Positions 34,892-46,986 of a stretch of DNA of 64,000 bases are shown piece by piece (the stretch's first letter is position 1; each line of letters begins with the position of its first letter). The notes under the pieces were generated by a model. The model was not told where the DNA came from and ran no database searches. It worked only from the letters and a program-made list of their open reading frames with translations. Source of the DNA: Symbiodinium sp. CCMP2592. Its lineage: Eukaryota > Sar > Dinophyceae > Suessiales > Symbiodiniaceae. The position numbers were made by a program, and so were the translations under genes. The DNA is taken from contig CAJNDT010006015.1 in assembly GCA_905221615.1 (NCBI GenBank), positions 291,922 to 355,921 of the forward strand. Direction: 5' to 3'.

Positions 34892-35412
34892 GAAGAAACT
34901 TTGCGCATGGAAGCCCTGCGACTACAGGCCAGGCGGTCTGTGTGAAGCCTGGTTCGAACTTCGGGAAGCTCTGGGCAGGTGGAGTATTACCTCAGTGACG
35001 AGAACTTGTTGACCGACAGTTTCTTCCAGGCCGGAGCCGAAGCGAGGCGATTTCGGATTTCGCCTCTTTGTGGGGGGTCCTCCTTGCCTCTGAGCCTCTT
35101 TCCCAAGGACTTGATCCACAGTGACGGAGGATGGATCGCGGTCGAAAGCTTTCTAGGCCACGGCACACTCCGAAGCAGAGTGACACGAGTTGAGCGCAGC
35201 AGTCGACCAACGGCCAAAACTTGCCTCCAGGCTGCCCGCGAATCCAACAGCTGCGGGCCACTGCAACGGAGGTGCCCGGGAATCTGTGCATTTGAAGCGA
35301 GCGGGCCTGCCCCGCCTGCTCCTGCGACTTTTTTTGCGCACTGGCTCAGCTCATTGCGGCACTGCGGTGGTCCAAGCAGCTCCGGCTGCGGGAGTGGCCA
35401 CAAGGAAAGGAG
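34892..35412 (+). CDS. La-motif RNA-binding protein (LARP/La-like), partial
   Basis: Exons 34892-34927, 34979-35029, 35108-35156, 35231-35271 and 35350-about 35412 join in phase into a complete La motif. The joined sequence reads LRLQ then VEYYLSDENLLTDSFFQ, DLIHSDGGWIAVESFLG, CPRIQQLRATATE, then LIAALRWSKQLRLRE. The pattern Q-V/I-E-Y-Y-L/F-S/G-D-x-N-L, followed by D-G-W-V/I, is the hallmark of La and LARP proteins, whose winged-helix La motif binds RNA 3' ends. Donors are GC except GT at 35272. The last exon begins with C rather than G, so that join is the weakest. No RRM or other C-terminal domain was found, so La versus LARP4/6/7 cannot be decided. Upstream frames at 34551-34766 may hold the N-terminus. 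Confidence 0.75.
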
Positions 35413-35815
35413 GCGACTTTCCTTTTCTCGGCAGGAACTTAAAGCCAGCTTGTGCCCTGGGCCTGCGCAGGCAGTTTGCCGCACGTCACCCCCGCCCAAG
35501 CCAAAGGCGCTCTGCCACAAAAGTGCGAAGGCACGGGCACTTGGCGACTGTGTGAATGTGCACTTGTTGACAGGTGCATGCAACTACTGTCCCAGTTCCG
35601 GCTGGGGAAGATGCCCTGGAGGTGAGGCCACAGTCTCAGTATCCGCAACAACGGTCTAGCTGAAGATGGAGGCAGAGGCGGTTGCATTCTGGAGGCATCA
35701 GTAAAGCGACGATAGTACGGCCCAGGAGAAGCCATGAATCCTAAAGGGCCGGGGAAATACCCTCCTAGCTCGGCCTGATTACGGATCCGCGAGGGGGGCC
35801 GCAAGCAAGAAAGAT

Positions 35816-36414
35816 GTGATGCATGCCTTCCCTCAGGCCGCTGGCCTTGCTGCGGGACTTCACAGCAGGATGGCAGGCGACTGCTCAGCCGCCGCGAGAC
35901 CAATCACACAGCGGTTAAACTTTGAGGCCGTGGTGGAGGATGCGGATCGCCGATCCTTCTGCTTCGTGAAGCGGACGAGACTTGCTTGCTCTGGAAATTT
36001 CGGGAGAAGCTGAGACGCTGCTAGTGTGCTTGGCTGCAATCATTGAAGCTTCCCAGGAGTGCGCCTGAAGACGTGCTGCGACAGGTGGGTGAAAACTGCT
36101 TGGAATATCATGCCCTAGCCTCTCTCTTGTCTTTATCTGCATCTTCTTCGTGCGCGCTAGAGATGCGCTGGAGCGTCCAGCTAGTCATGGGCATGTCAAT
36201 GTGACTTCTTCAGGAATTCGACCTGCTGCTGTCGTCCGGACACTGGCAGACACTGCCGCGACCTCACCGGTATAACGCGTTTGCAGGTGATGAGACATCA
36301 CATCTCTGCTCGGGTGAGTTTGGAACAACTTGTTGGACCGCTGAGAGCCGCCCTGAATTTCTGACGGGAATTCGTCGTGCCACCCAACCTCATTTTATCG
36401 CATTGCTGCTCTGA
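35816..36414 (+). CDS. Hypothetical coding segments downstream of the La motif
   Basis: A plus frame ending at 36013 contains FEAVVEDADRRSFCFVKR. After a CTTCAG acceptor, another frame is open from 36214 to a stop at 36412-36414, beginning EFDLLLSSGHWQTLPRPHRY. Both have coding-like composition and could be later exons of the La-motif gene. No domain is recognised in them. Confidence 0.3.
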
Positions 36415-39400
36415 GCAGGCCCGGAGCTGATGATAACGACGACGACTGTATCGGCAGTAGTGTAGTGAAATACAGCATGCATGTTCAGAACGGCCATGAT
36501 ACGATCATCATGAGGTTAGTGCTGCGGCTGCCGCCATGCTTCCAAGATTAATTACCATGATGGTGATGACTGAAGAGACGGTTGAGGAGGAAGAGGAGGA
36601 GGAGGATATGTTCGGTGAGGCGATGATCGAGTTGATGATGACTAGAAGGGGACGAGCGCTTTGATGAAGATGACGAGGGGGACTGCGACGAGGGGGACTG
36701 CCGTTGCCGAAGTGTTCATACTTAGATGCCTGTTGCCAGAACTGCCGAAACTATAAAGCCCCTCTTGCGTCCTAGCCGAGGACCAGCAAAACTGGTGCGG
36801 TCACAAGAAGCACTGCATGGCTCGGCACCGAGAGCAACAGGATGCAGACCTACGAGGGTTGCCTAGCTTTGGGGGCACATCGTCCCATGAAGACAGGCTT
36901 ACCTGGTAGCAAGCGAAAGGGGCTGTGGCTGTGCTCTGTCGCTGTCGGTATTAGAGTTTAGGCTGAAACTCGCCCTTGGGAGTCTCCGAAGGTACGTGTC
37001 TCCAGGATGCTGTTGCCGCTATGTCTACGGCGACACCGCCGCTTCGATCTCAGTGTGTCCACAGCTTTGGGACACTCGGTCATGTAGCGGCCAATTCCAA
37101 TACTAGCAGTGGATGTCGTCTGGCCCAGACTTGAAACCCCATGCGGAGGTACTGCCACGAGACAAGCCGCCTTGGCTAGCCGATGTTGAGGCGGTTAGCT
37201 CACGTCTGCACACTGTAGCCTGAAGCTCTGGAAGCTCCGGATTCTGATTCTGAGTGCTTGAACTCCACAGGCCAGAGTCCTCGGAGAGCTCTGTGGGCTC
37301 AGACAAGAAGAGTGGCCGAACAGTGGCGGCCTCGGCATCATATCGAGCCTGTGGGAGACAAAAACCTAAATTGCAGGTGTAAACATGAACCTCTATGAGG
37401 ACGAGGCGCGTGCATGCAGTCTACAATTGCATGTCTTGGTCTTGGTGCGACAGAGCACTGTTTCCGCAGATGCTGGTATATGTTTAATTTTTAGCCGCAG
37501 CCTGCTACTATCACTGCTATTTGAATACCGTGACAGTCGCAAAACGTGGGCTGGCACTCTGATGACGAGGCAGGGACGGCAGCGCTACGAAAATGACTAG
37601 TGCTGTCCCAACGTGGCTCGCCGGATAGTCTAGCTGAGTATTAGCTTTGTGTGCCCAGGGTCTCTTCCGCGGTTGTCAGGCAGACTGCCTGGAGCTGAGA
37701 TCAGTTCAGACGTGCTTGACCGCGACGTTGGCAGTGCCGCGGTCCCCGGTCTGCCGTTCGCTGCTGTTACTGTTTCAGTGCATACTCACGTGCATGCATG
37801 CACACACACACACACACACACGTGTACAAGTGTATATGCACACATATCATGTGTGTATGTACATATATATATATATATATACATATCCGTATGCATGTGT
37901 ATGTATGCATGTGTTTGAGCCTGTGCGGGTCTCCGGCAGGTCGGATCATCTCAGCCTCCTGGGGCGCTTCAAGGAGGTTCGAGGTAGCTGTGAAGGAGCC
38001 CTCAGTGAGGTCTTGCGTTCTCGCCCGCGATCCTTGAACTTGCGATCCCTGTGGGATTGTAGCAGTTTGCTGCATTGCAGGACCGAAACCACGTTTCTGG
38101 AAAGCCCAGCGTCTTCTATGACACACTCCAGAGTGTAACCCTGAATTCAGGCTGCCAGCTGGTCTTGAGTTGTGTTGCTCGGTGCAAAGCTTCCCTTCGT
38201 GAAAAGGAGATCTCTGCACCATGGAGGGGCTTTTCCAAAAGCTGGTATCTCAGCCTTCATTGCGGGCTCTCAGCATGGCAAAACATGAAATGTAGCGCGG
38301 CCTGGGCTGCGAGCAGTCTCGGGCTCTGTGGAGGCACTTCTCACATCAAGTGGCCAAGGCGCAGATTTGTCAGTTCGAGTCAGAGTGGGTTCAGATCATA
38401 TGTCATATGACCGAATGCTGCACAGGGAAACTCTGTGGAGAGTCCGAAGTCCTCAGCCTCCACAACTTCTGAGAGCATGGCATCCCCGGGAGAGAGACTT
38501 GGATGCAGCTGCCACCCCCCACTTGGCATGAGAGATTTTCCTTCGGACGCGCTCGGCCGATCCCAGGACGTCCAGGTACAGATCGGCTCCTTGGCCACTT
38601 CTGCATAGCCTGCGGTTCTCCGCTTGTAGTATTGCTTCAGAGTTGGGTTTCGGGCTGATCATGGATAAGAGTCCGTTTGCTCCTGTTTGCTTTAAGTCTT
38701 TGCGCGTGCTCCAAAACCGAGGCTCGAATAAATCTCACGTGGCGCTACATAGCTCTGGCCTCAGCTCATGAGACTAGGAGGTGCACCGAGTAGGTTTCGA
38801 AGACGAGCAATCCGGCTAGCCGCCAGCATACCTTCATGCAAGGATCGGGATGGTGGCCAACCTGAAACTTGATTTTTTCCCTGGCTCCTGAGGTCAGTCA
38901 TAGATCATACTGCCGACGATCTCGGCCAGATGGCGACAGTCCACGACTCCAGCCGCCTCAAGAGCGCCTGAGAGAAGCCGTCATTCCTAATCCGTAGATG
39001 TCGCACCAGAAGACGAAACCACTTTTTTGAACCAGCTAAGCTAGACAGCGATTCTAAATGAGGGTCTCGCATGTGGGAGCCTGCACGGCATAGGGGTTTG
39101 CATACCTTCGGGGTGGTTGGATGGACGGAGGATGCATCCAAAATAGAGGCATTCGAGGTGAAAAGATATGGAAGGTGAATTGTATAATCTTTGGAAATAG
39201 TCGACTCTTCCACCTTTCGGCGAAAGGTTAGGAGTATCCGACACAGTCGGCTTCTGGTGGCCGGCCGCATCTCTGGTGCAACGTTAACGCGCGGGCATAT
39301 TCGTCTGAACCTTCAGCGTGTCAGACGATTCATGATGCCAAGGTTGACAGTCAAAACACATCCCGTCGAAGGCACAGTCGCAAATTGCCCCTTTGAGATC

Positions 39401-40357
39401 GCAGCAGCCTGATGTCAAAGGACAGGCAGCCTGCTGCATTCACGTAGACTACTTGGTCTTTGGGTTTGTGGCGTGGTGGGCAGCGAATAACAATAAGAAT
39501 GCCACTACACAATTTGGTTAGTTGCATCTCTCCCTGTATACTAGTTTCTGCAGACGGTGCTGTTACCTTTACTCTTTTTGCTGTTGTTACAATTCGAACG
39601 GCGGCTGCTATATACTGCCTGCTACCACCACAACTGGCGCTACTTCCGCCACCAACACAACCTTCGCACCCACACCCTTCAGTTCTTGCTACCATCGCAG
39701 CTACCAGACTGAGTCTGAGTTGACCACATTAAACCTCAAAGTGCTAGTAAAATACTCAAACACAGCACATGGCCGTTGCCACACACTCTGACCAAGCAGT
39801 TTTAAGAACCCCTGCGCAGGAAGCACAAGGGCATTTGAGTCGATATGTTCATGTTTGGCAGGCATGTTGGAGCCGTTTGATCAGGATACGTGTTGAGGCA
39901 CGGGCAGTTGCCTAGAAACCTACAGTACAGTTGCAGAACCTGCTTACAGTGGTGGTGATGCCTGGTTTGCTGAAGCATTTGGCTGATCAATGAAAGCCCG
40001 AGCTGCACTGCAAATCAGCGCGGAGTAATGTAAGTACTGTAGGAGCTGACTCTACGTACAGAGACGTAGCACACATAAACAGCACCGACAGCGGGCTCTT
40101 GCAAAGACTTGAACTTCTGCATGTGGTCTCTGCTCTAGTCAGCACATCATGTGGACGAAGGATTCAAAGCCTGGAGCTCAAATTCCTAGTAGTGATGATG
40201 TGCTCCTTGTATCTTCTTGTCTTCCTTGTCCTGAACCCTCCGAGGTGGGATGGCGTCAAGGCGAATCTGGATCCAGAGCAGCTGTCGAAGCTCCAGGCGC
40301 ACGCTCTCAGCCTCTCAGCCTCGCGCTTTGGCAGAGTGCGAAATCTGGCGAGTTGAG
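36415..40357. other. Mostly unassigned; GAT/GAG-rich and CA/TA microsatellite tracts
   Basis: GAT/GAG-rich sequence lies at about 36550-36700. A CA tract at about 37800-37822 and a TA tract at about 37862-37881 follow. A plus frame at 38075-38410 and a minus frame of 121 codons at 38905-39270 are protein-like in parts (the latter contains KKWFRLLVRHLRIRNDGFSQ). Neither matches a family that I know. No gene could be built. Confidence 0.3.
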
Positions 40358-41640
40358 GATCGCAACAAGCTCTTGGACATTTTAGAGAACCAAGGTCAGC
40401 AGATTGCCTTTCGCCTTGCATATGATTTCTTTGTAAAGCCGCAGATATTGCGTTGCCGATCGAATCCAAGGTAGTGGTGGGAGACACGTCGTCAGGTAAG
40501 TCGACCACAATCAACTTTTTGCATCAAGGCTGCAGGATGCCACTACTCATACTATTACTAATACTACTATTCATATTGTTGCTACTATACTTATTTCCAT
40601 TAGTACTCTCCATTCTAATGGCCTGTCCGCGATTGCTTTGGTCCAAGGCTGGGCTACCCTTTTAACTTCGTCGCTCAGGGCATTGGCACTCGCCGGTGCG
40701 AGCCTTTGGGATGTTTGTTGCCTGCACTCGCGTTTCGGCTACCGGCACACATGCCCCAGGCCATGCGTCATGACGCTGACCCCAGACCCTGAGCGAGAGA
40801 AGGCGGCACTTAGACCACTCGATTTCTTCGAACATCCTGCAACACTCCGGCCTGCAGGTGCTTTTCCGCACGAAGTTTCAGAAGAACGACTTTACTAGAG
40901 AGGAGGATTTCACGTCCTTAGCAGATGTGGTGGCCTCGGGGCAGAGACTGCCACAGAGGGAGGGCAGTGACCGTCTTGCTGCAAGGTGGCCAATCTGGTT
41001 CGAAATGTGAACGACCCGCGAGCTCATCCAGAATGGCCTGCCCGACCTGGTGTCCAAGAGAATTCCTCAAAAGTTCAACCGAGCCACCAGGTTCGACTGC
41101 TTGAACCCTGATCGCGCCCGCACCTGAAGCTGTTTCGTCCTGCCATCGAAACTTGTTCTGTCGCTGCATGAGCTGAGGAGCTGTTTCGTGGACAAATGCC
41201 CCCCATGATCAGACCAGATGATGCTTTCGACGAGACACCCGTGTATGAGTGGAACTTAGCGACAAAGCCTTGCAAACCGAGCCCTGAGAGATACGAAAAG
41301 CCTTGCCAGCGCATTGCAGCAAGGTTCAGCTTTTTCACAAAGACATAGATTGCCCAATGCGTTTGGTGGATGTTCCCGGTCACGGCCCCAGGTTCATCAG
41401 CAGTGCGCAAAGGTGCTGTAGCACTTGAGACTGCAGGTCTCAGTCGTGGCAATCGGCTCACAACCAAGATTGCTCTTTCATTTATCAAGCCTCGTTCTAA
41501 GATGCGTTTTGGGTTTGACACTGGCGGTGCTCGGGTTGGTACGATCCGTGGTGTGCTGCGACGCAAGGCCAGACAATGCTGTTATCCTGGTCATCGGAAA
41601 GGAGCCACAAGTCTTTATCATTGCGCATCACTCGTTGCAT
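40358..41640 (+). CDS. Dynamin-superfamily GTPase (partial)
   Basis: Exons 40358-40394 (DRNKLLDILENQ) and 40445-40528 join in phase to DIALPIESK and VVVGDTSSGKSTTINFL. The arrangement L-L-D-x-I then L-P then V-V-G-D-x-S-S-G-K-S/T is the dynamin start with its P-loop, G-D-T-S-S-G-K-S-T at 40480-40506. Later pieces fit the same domain in order: CVMTLTPDPEREK at about 40764-40803, TKFQKNDFTREEDFTSLADV at about 40873-40929, the G3 motif in RLVDVPGHG at 41360-41386, and PDNAVILVIGKEPQ from 41569. The TRCP-like exon, the G4 (TKxD) exon and the C-terminal GED were not located with certainty. Dynamins remodel membranes using GTP; which subfamily this is cannot be told. Segments at 42.6-44.4 kb may be later exons. 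Confidence 0.65.
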
Positions 41641-42603
41641 CTCAGTTGCTGTGCGATTGCGAAGTGCTTAATTATGCAAGTCAGTTCTAGCGGCACGTTT
41701 GAGTTTAGTAACACGATATGGTGGAGTGCGTACAGTAACTGGACACTTCCAGCGCTGCGACCGCTACTGCTACTACTACGACGACTGCCACTACCGCTAA
41801 ACGAAATGCCCCCCACACAGCCAAGATGCATTGTCTTGGTTAAACAAGTTTGCTTTCTCACAGCCCACACCCTGTTTCCACCCCCCCCCCCTGAATCGAA
41901 TCTTGCTGAGGACGAGAGGTCGTTCAAAAATGCTGCAACCCCTTGCTTTAAGCCTCGGCAAGGGTTATGCGGCTGCAAGGGTAGTGCAGCATCCCAGCAA
42001 CACGGAAAGATAAGCAATGCAGCGTTGTGCGCTGGTGCAGATGGGAGCTGGGAAGGTGAAAACTGGAGGGAATATCTGCAAAAGCCTTCCCGCTTTTTGA
42101 ACGAATGGAGGGCCGTGGAGCAAGCCGACGGTAATCCTGCCCAGTCGCGTGCTGTGCAACCACAGGACCATCCGAACAACGGCGGTTTCCCTCATCTCGC
42201 TGCTGCCATGAGGCCCGCATTCATCATAGTCAGACAGGAGACGAATGCTACCTAAAGCTCAATAAAAGCGACTAGGACCACCGTGGAAATCACGGGCTGA
42301 CATTGCCTGAGCCCACTCGCCCCACTCAACTTTAAACGAAGCTGTCCCCAGAAAGATCGGCACACTGTAACCGAGCATTCGATAAGCAGCTCTGGGTTCG
42401 TTCCGTGGAAGCAGCACAAATAGGTCAGCCCGAGAGGTTGCCCCGAGAAATCTGCTGGCAGGGAGTGCTCCCGCACTATCGTCGTGCAGAACTTCGCCAA
42501 TACGAAGATCCAAGACAATCAGGCAGAGAGAGAGCTTTCGGACAGATCAGATAAGATCAAACAAGGTGTGCCAAAATTTTGGCTGTTCGCGTGGACGCCA
42601 GGT

Positions 42604-44393
42604 GACAGAAAACTTCAATGTCATCTACGAGAAGATGAGTGGGCGCACGGTTTCTCTCCCAGAAATCTTCAGTGCTCTGGTCGACGGCATGCAAACATGC
42701 GGGTCACTTCACAGCATGTCTCAGGACTTGGTCTTGTACTGCATAGACTACGGTTTGCCGTACGAGCCTGGATTGCCCCTGTGGCAAGAAGGCGGGTCCG
42801 CAGCCTAGAAACTTGTGATGAGGCACTGCATGATCAATTCAGAGTGATTCTTGAATTGCCTTCTTCTTCTGCTTGTACTTCTCGCAATCTGGCGGGTCCC
42901 GGGCCGGACCTCCCTTGAGCTTCTAACTTGGCCAACACGCCAGGTTACGACCAGCAGGACTGGCACAAGATCAACAAAGAGCAAGGTTTGCAGGCGGACA
43001 AGCCCTCAGACAGACCTGGGCCGACAGGTGCACTCGTGGAAACGTTTGAACCGATTTCCAGATATGCAATGAGCAGTTTACTCGCAGGGCTTCGCCTGAT
43101 GCGTGAAACTGCTCGGTTCCATCTTGCGTGACATCGTGTCAATAATTGCTTTTTAACTTCTGTCAGAATCGACTTGTCCCTTGTTGCACACCAGTGCTCA
43201 GTGCAATCAGGTTCGAAGAGCCATGGTGCAGCACACGGAAATGCGAGAGAGCACCTCAGTTTTTGCGAATGCGGAACACGACGTTGCCCGACCATGCCAA
43301 AGCGCAATAAGCAGTGGCTGGCGAGGCCAAGCAGTTGCAAGAGCGGTTCAAGGACGGCAGACTTTAGTCGCCTGAGCAATTCGGCGTGCTAGTTGTTGCC
43401 ATCTTTTGTAATGCAAACTCGCAGCATGAGAGGACAGTAAGGTGTTCTCCAATGTCATTGTACCGGGCATCGATTTGGCTTTTACCTCAGTGGCATAGAT
43501 GTGCGGTCAAGAGTTCTCATGTCGATGCTCAAAAAAGCTCGCGTGGATTCCGCGGTTCGTATTGAGGTTCGTAAAAAGCTGAACGAGTTCCAGCAGTGGC
43601 CTTATCAGGATTTTGCTGCTGCTGCTGCCGGCAGCGGCGCAAGATTCGGATGACTCCGCAATCGGCCCCTGTAGGTTCCACGACATCGACGGGCACATTG
43701 GAAGACTGCAAGAAGAGCCATTCTCTCAGAGCTGTGACCTCATTTCAGAAAATGTTGAAATCCCGTTCTGTCATGGCAGGCTGAAACGACAAATCGCAAG
43801 GCGCCAGTCGGAGCTGGAACGTGTTGGCTCCTGAGTCTCCGGGACTTCGCACCGGCAACGCGACACGTCGCTTACGACTTGAGGCTCAGGCCCGCGTGAA
43901 GCAGCTACAGTTCCCACCAGAGCTACGACCTCAGACCACGACAATGGCAAGCATTGTGGTGATGGTGACTACTAGTAGCGACGGTGATGAGGATGAGGAT
44001 GCTGCTGCTGATGATGATAGTTGAGTTGATGATAATCATGGGCATGAATCAAGATGGACTTTGACTGCTCGTTGCTAGAGCCCATAGCAAGGGTCGCTGC
44101 GATTTTAAAGCGTACTGATATATTCTAAGCATGTTTGAGCCATTCGGTGTTGGTCTCTGGGTTGTTTCTGACGGAGCTATCCAGTTCTGTGATATTCTGT
44201 GATCAGGTGGGACAACATGCTGGCATCCTTCGCAGCAACAGTGAGAAAGTATCTGGATGCAACGCATAATGCCACGGCGGTGCCGGCATGTGACTTGCAC
44301 TTTTGCAGATTCTGCAGACTGGGAGCTGGCAATCGGGACATGATTGCAATGCTTTATGACGGACTGCTTTCCAACCTCAATCGCACGTCGTAG
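42604..44393 (+). CDS. Hypothetical coding segments, possibly the 3' part of the dynamin-like gene
   Basis: Coding-like plus-strand pieces: 42604-42808 (NFNVIYEKMSGRTVSLPEIF), 42928-43131 (GYDQQDWHKINKEQGLQADK), 43519-43653 (SMLKKARVDSAVRIEVRKKL, helical) and 44199-44393 (WDNMLASFAATVRKYLDATH). They lie in different frames, as expected of separate exons. I cannot assign them to dynamin middle or effector domains by sight. They are grouped only by strand and position. Confidence 0.35.
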
Positions 44394-44899
44394 CAAGGTG
44401 AGGCATCACTTGGCGAAGGGTCTCACAACGGCTGGTCAGTCGGATCGGGGTCTAATAACGCGAATGCCAGGAGATGTACGACCCAGCGTTGGGACCTTGG
44501 TCTTGGTGCAACTTCTTTTGAGATGGGGCTTTCAAGTATCAGAGGCCACAGACGGAGCTTGCCAGCTACTGCAGTCGAGAAAGAAGATGTGACAAACCAT
44601 GCAGTTTTAAGCGTGCAGCGGGCACGCCGAGGACTGGAAGCATAAAGGAGGATGACTCCTTGCTATGGACATCGGAGGATGAAGCAAGGAGAGTCGCAAA
44701 AGGTGCTTTAGACAGCCCACTTCCCAGCTGCGAGACTAAGACGTGACGGAGCAAGAAGCATGCCTTTGCCGTTTGCAAGGTAACGACAAGCACTCGGATG
44801 ATGACGGACTCGCCTGGCCAGCTGCCAGCAAGTCTGTTTGAGCGGAGGCTTTTTGCATCTGGTACTAAAGTTTGTAGTGCCATTCACGACAGGTTATGA

Positions 44900-46047
44900 A
44901 GCAAGCAGCCTCACTTCGACACGGGTGGTTGTTAGTAGGGGTAAGAGGTGGCTGTAGATTGTTTTTGCGGCCCGGAGTCCGGAGCTTCAGGTTCACTGGA
45001 GATGTCGACAGGAAGGTGGTGGCTTTGCTGACGGAATACTGCGGCTTCGAGGCAACCTGGAGCCCGAGAGTTTAGCGAGCCGAAGAGGCCGTGTGTGCAG
45101 TGTGCATCAGACGTGGAGTTCTGACATCTGACACAGTCCGAGCTGCGGCTTGCCTGCATCCGAAGTTGGCAGCGCCTCGTGGACGAGCCCCGGCCTAAGG
45201 GTTTCGGAATCCTTACGGACGTGGCGCCTTGCGCGGCTCTGCCACCGCTGTCGGACACTGCCTATCTGCAGCATTTTTCTCGTGGTGTTTCTGCAATTAT
45301 GTTTTGGTGTATCCCGCTTCATGGAGTTTCTGATTGTTTCGGCTCTTTTGGAATATCCCCAGAGTCCTTGCGAAACGGTCCGGCGTCTCCCATTGTCTCC
45401 CATGGTCCTCAATTCGATCATAAAAGGCGATGTTAGCCTCGTCACGTCACGAATTTTCAGCACCGCTAGCTACACTAGGAGAACCTGCGGATGCGCGTGC
45501 GTGAACGATGTTGTTTTTGCTCCGTTCCTGCGCGAAAAGAGGGCGGATTGTATTTGCCCAGCAGCGGCACGCGACGGCGGGAGGAAAACATCCGCTTCAC
45601 GACAGGAGGTGTCTGTGTCACCCCAAGACGGCGCCAAGCGTCTAGCAACTTCTCCGTGGGCAGCTGTCGGTGTCCTGCCTTGGCATTGGATTCTTGCCGC
45701 GAGATGCTACTCATGCCTACCCCCAAGATGAGACAGGTGCTAGGTGTCACCTGTGAACGCCGGATGCTGCCCCACCATGAGTCATGTCAAGTGATTGTGA
45801 TGAGCCACTGCTGGTCGAGTCCTCATCAGCGGAACGGTTTGGTATCCTCTGTTACTCCGAGGTTTACCGGAATGCTGGCTTTCGCGCCGATGCCATGCGT
45901 TCCGGCAAGCTTGCATGACATGGCCAAGATGCGAGTCGGCACTGGCCAGCTCGAACCCCAGTGTCATGCAGACATGCAGACTATATCCTCGTACAGTAGC
46001 GACGGCCCTCACTTCCAAGCTAATGGGTCAGCATACTCATTTGACGC
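44900..46047 (+). CDS. Hypothetical coding segments
   Basis: Plus frames at 45150-45731 and 45491-46051 overlap. The end of the second contains CQVIVMSHCWSSPHQRNG and TGMLAFAPMPCVPASLHDMA. Composition is reasonable but no family is recognised. They may be 5' exons of the stronger segment that follows. Confidence 0.25.
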
Positions 46048-46611
46048 ATGAGGTCCGGTCAGCTCAACTTCACGGAGGAGACAGTTAAGGTTGTGGTCGG
46101 CCTTGGTGAGGATTCCAAGCATCGAGGTCTTGTTCGCCCTCTCCTGGAACAGTTGGAACGACGGATGCGTCTTCTCGTCGAGCGTGACTTTCGCAGTGCT
46201 GTCGCTTGCTTGGAAGCACGCTGCGGCGATGAGTTGGACAGGTTCTTCGACTTGGTAGGTCAGGAGGAGTTCGATGAGGTTGCATCTGACCCAGGAGAGA
46301 CGACGGAACAGCCTGCAAGACTTCCAGCTATGACTCCACGCGAGAAGTCAGACAACAGATCAAGTAAGCGGGAAGCTCGCAAGGCGGAGATGACCAAGCT
46401 GATCTTGGCCGGTGTTCTGAAAGCCTTGCTGAATCATGCCGATGAAGTGGTGTCTTCGGTTCTGCAAGGGAGCATTGAGTTTGACGACCACAATGAGCCT
46501 GTGGTTGATCCCGTGACTCAGCGCCCACGGGTACGTGAGCGCTCCGGCATCATGGTCCGTGTGGATGAGACCCTCGGCGGCAAGCCGACAGGATGCTACT
46601 CGAGTCAATAG
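46048..46611 (+). CDS. Hypothetical protein, long exon of 187 codons
   Basis: This is one of the cleanest single-frame segments in the window. It is charged and helix-rich: VRPLLEQLERRMRLLVERDF, then an acidic stretch around FFDLVGQEEFDEVASDPGET, then KREARKAEMTKLILAGVLKA and IEFDDHNEPVVDPVTQRPRV. It ends with TAG at 46609-46611. The opposite strand has only fragments. An AG|G acceptor at about 46049-46051 (CATGAG|GTCC) means that the ATG at 46048 may not be the true start. I do not recognise a domain. It is likely part of a larger intron-containing gene. Confidence 0.5.
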   Translation: MRSGQLNFTEETVKVVVGLGEDSKHRGLVRPLLEQLERRMRLLVERDFRSAVACLEARCGDELDRFFDLVGQEEFDEVASDPGETTEQPARLPAMTPREKSDNRSSKREARKAEMTKLILAGVLKALLNHADEVVSSVLQGSIEFDDHNEPVVDPVTQRPRVRERSGIMVRVDETLGGKPTGCYSSQ

Positions 46612-46716
46612 AGTCCGTTCTGCCAGCACGGTCGCATCTCACTGTTCCTGCTCGTCGAGATACTTGAATTAGTCCTAGATGAGACTTTGTCATGCATTTA
46701 AGTAGCTCTTGCGGGC

Positions 46717-46986
46717 ATGCCAGCTGCTGCGAAGGAACACGACCTCTCCAGGGCCTTTGCACTGGATGCTGCCGTTCAAATTCAACAACAGCGGGAACTG
46801 GCCTCAGAAGCACTTTATATCAACGAAGGGTTTGCTCTGCAGGTATTTTTCAGATGTTCTGCGCACGCTTTTGAGGCAAGTGAGTTTGCGAAAGCTGCTG
46901 TTCAACGAGCGGAAACTGCTGAAGGGCAGCAATCAAGGCAGCAACTCCATGTTCTGCGATCCCTAGGCTGCATGTTGGTTTGCTAA
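46717..46986 (+). CDS. Hypothetical helical exon
   Basis: The plus frame reads MPAAAKEHDLSRAFALDAAV and later ALYINEGFALQVFFRCSAHA, then FEASEFAKAAVQRAETAEGQ. It is alanine-rich and likely alpha-helical, vaguely like TPR-type repeats but without a clear consensus. It lies 106 bp after the stop of the 187-codon segment, in the same orientation. Confidence 0.35.
   Translation: MPAAAKEHDLSRAFALDAAVQIQQQRELASEALYINEGFALQVFFRCSAHAFEASEFAKAAVQRAETAEGQQSRQQLHVLRSLGCMLVC

Noticed and set aside
41425-42255. 276-codon ORF overlapping the dynamin-like gene
   Set aside because: Only the piece around 41568-41630 fits the dynamin order. The rest includes proline and leucine runs from low-complexity DNA.
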